A stretch of DNA of 61,115 nt, taken from a virus. Of this stretch, positions 59,975 to 61,115 are shown piece after piece. The notes beneath the pieces were generated by a model, which made no database searches, was not told the origin of the DNA, and worked only from the letters and a program-made list of their open reading frames with translations. The stretch spans positions 1 through 61,115 of the IMG/VR virus record IMGVR_UViG_3300017967_000022; one strand, given 5' to 3'. A program made the position numbers and the translations under genes. Positions within the stretch are counted from its first letter, which is position 1, and the number at the start of each line of letters is the position of its first letter.

Positions 59975-60754
59975 ATGAAGTACATATCAAATTACGATCC
60001 GAAACTAATTACACCACACTTTATAGATGGGTTGGAATATGACATTATTGAACTACCTTGGAAACTAGACATAGATAAACTACAAGAGTGGTACAATCAA
60101 GTAGACAGTACATATGACAACTTGTATTTTAGTTGGCGTAAAGAACAATACCTTAAAGACAAATATCATTTAAAAAACATCGAAACAGCATTTGCTGGAG
60201 AAGTAGGTGCAGAAGGTAGAGGCGTTCATGACGAAGGTTATCATATTGTGCGTTACATTAAAGAACAGTTTGAACACCCAGAAGAAATACTTGTAATGGA
60301 AGTTAGTTGGCCTGTTGAAAAAGATATTCCTTGTCCTCCTAAATGGGCAGGCAGAGAAGACCTATATCCTGAACTTGCTACTGACGCACCTAAACGTGTA
60401 CAAGAAAAATTTAAGTTTGGATATTTTAAAGAACTAGTAGATTACTTTGGAGAGGATATTTTGCGTGATGTTAGTATTAGAAAACATCAACCAGATGCAG
60501 TATTAGGAAAACACATTGACGGTCCTAACGTACAGCGATTACATATTCCTGTAACAACCGGCGAAGGTGCTATATTTGCATACGGAGAAAATCTAGAAAG
60601 AGAATATAATTTACAGTTAGGTAAAGCATATATTATTAATGCCGCAGTACCCCACGGTACATTTAATCGTAGCGGTATTAATCGCAGTCATTTACAAAGC
60701 AAACCACATACAGATGCTATTGTTAAAATGTGTAATATGGAGGTAGTGCTTTGA
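59975..60754 (+). CDS. 2OG/Fe(II) oxygenase-like protein (Asp/Asn-hydroxylase type)
   Basis: The 259-residue product has HQPDAVLGKHIDGPNVQRLH around 171-190, with the HxD motif, and YIINAAVPHGTFNRSGINRS towards the end, in which the distal His and an Arg follow in the usual order. IPVTTGEGAIFAYGENLERE lies between as the beta-helix strands. This fits aspartyl/asparaginyl beta-hydroxylase-like oxygenases. The first 120 residues (GLEYDIIELPWKLDIDKLQE) are not recognised. It overlaps the next gene by 4 nt. The substrate is unknown; like its cousins at 39191 and 49389 it sits beside radical SAM or sugar genes. Confidence 0.72.
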   Translation: MKYISNYDPKLITPHFIDGLEYDIIELPWKLDIDKLQEWYNQVDSTYDNLYFSWRKEQYLKDKYHLKNIETAFAGEVGAEGRGVHDEGYHIVRYIKEQFEHPEEILVMEVSWPVEKDIPCPPKWAGREDLYPELATDAPKRVQEKFKFGYFKELVDYFGEDILRDVSIRKHQPDAVLGKHIDGPNVQRLHIPVTTGEGAIFAYGENLEREYNLQLGKAYIINAAVPHGTFNRSGINRSHLQSKPHTDAIVKMCNMEVVL

Positions 60755-61115
60755 AAGAACTAGAGCAGTACTGGCAAGAAAATAACAAGGAATACGAATT
60801 TAAGTATCCAGAGCAGTTCGATCCTAAATGGATTGTAATGGAAAGTGGCTGGCCTTTTTTTAAATTAAGTGCATTAGACAATCAACCTTGGAAAGAGATG
60901 CACATTGAGGCAGAAGCGTTACTTGAATATTTTAAAGATCACAGAACTGACTATGGAGAAGGTTGGAAGAGTCTTACACTACACGGACTTAGTGAAGATA
61001 CACAAACACTAAACAGTTATGGCGATCGTGCTGAAACTATCAAACAGTTGGACTGGACTTGGGTAGCAGAACAATGCCCTGTAACTAAAAAGTTTTTAAC
61101 AGATGTGTGGCCTGC
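60751..61115 (+). CDS. Unknown protein, possibly the start of another hydroxylase-like enzyme, 3' end outside window
   Basis: A frame opens at TTG 60751 (LKELEQYWQENNKEYEFK), overlapping the upstream TGA by 3 nt, with GGAGG 7 nt before it. It stays open to the window end (121 codons). Visible are MESGWPFFKLSALDNQPWKE, GWKSLTLHGLSEDTQTLNSY and DWTWVAEQCPVTKKFL. The W-K-S-L-T-L-H-G and late QCP-x-T pattern recalls the N-terminal part of Asp/Asn-hydroxylase-like proteins, which would put the HxD motif beyond the end. I cannot confirm this from the piece present. The strong ribosome-binding site and coupling support a real gene. Confidence 0.62.
   Translation, partial: MKELEQYWQENNKEYEFKYPEQFDPKWIVMESGWPFFKLSALDNQPWKEMHIEAEALLEYFKDHRTDYGEGWKSLTLHGLSEDTQTLNSYGDRAETIKQLDWTWVAEQCPVTKKFLTDVWP

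Noticed and set aside
1-61115. tRNA genes, CRISPR arrays, insertion sequences, integrase
   Set aside because: Gene spacing leaves almost no room, no cloverleaf or regular repeat-spacer pattern was noticed, and no transposase or integrase motif occurs in the translated genes.

Overview
The window is a piece of an AT-rich, T4-like contractile-tailed phage genome (Caudoviricetes). This rests on a run of recognisable T4 homologues: gp47, the late sigma factor gp55, a gp48/gp54-type tube cap, gp53, a hub protein, gp5, gp25 and gp6. It also rests on T4-type late promoters (TAAATA) at the head of most gene blocks. The style of the virion proteins (GSGY repeats, fibre trio with a shared N-terminus, tail-collar domain) and the abundance of radical SAM, glycosyltransferase and 2OG-oxygenase genes resemble marine cyano-/pelagi-myoviruses. 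The host cannot be read from the sequence. Genes are packed with almost no spacers; no stretch over 100 bases is gene-free. I see no tRNA, CRISPR array, insertion sequence or integrase.

Layout. (1) 1-1594, minus strand: gp47-like nuclease (cut by the window edge) and gp55, reading away from a perfect sigma70-type promoter (TTGACA, 17 bp, TATAAT) that abuts a late promoter reading the other way. (2) 1679-10894, plus strand: tail-tube cap, gp53, hub, gp5, gp25 and gp6. (3) 10900-25764: one 4,954-codon virion gene, about a quarter of the window. (4) 25786-33057: a virion protein, three paralogous fibre proteins and another virion protein. (5) 33081-38092, plus: unknown proteins, three GT-A-like glycosyltransferases, a small membrane protein and the first radical SAM enzyme. 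(6) 41897-38058, minus: a five-gene operon of DegT-type aminotransferase, SGNH hydrolase, amidinotransferase, 2OG oxygenase and a glycosyltransferase-like protein. (7) 41933-50947, plus: a ten-gene operon of glycosyltransferase-like protein, UDP-sugar dehydrogenase, SGNH hydrolase, glycosyltransferase-like protein, radical SAM, methyltransferase, two radical SAM, 2OG oxygenase and radical SAM. (8) 56681-50927, minus: six overlapping genes: unknown protein, radical SAM, small kinase-like protein, two beta-propellers and radical SAM. (9) 56682-61115: three more radical SAM genes on alternating strands, a 2OG oxygenase and a gene cut by the window end.

How it fits together. The first half builds the baseplate and tail fibres. 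The second half looks like a large late-expressed chemical modification island: ten radical SAM proteins of three subtypes in 23 kb, with sugar-nucleotide, sugar-transfer, amidino-transfer, hydroxylation and methylation enzymes. Its product is unknown. A modified glycan or virion protein is the most economical inference; no RiPP-like precursor peptide is visible.

A second notable feature is promoter geometry. Several genes start exactly 5 nt after a TAAATA box and lack a Shine-Dalgarno sequence. If transcription starts where it does at T4 late promoters, their mRNAs would be leaderless.
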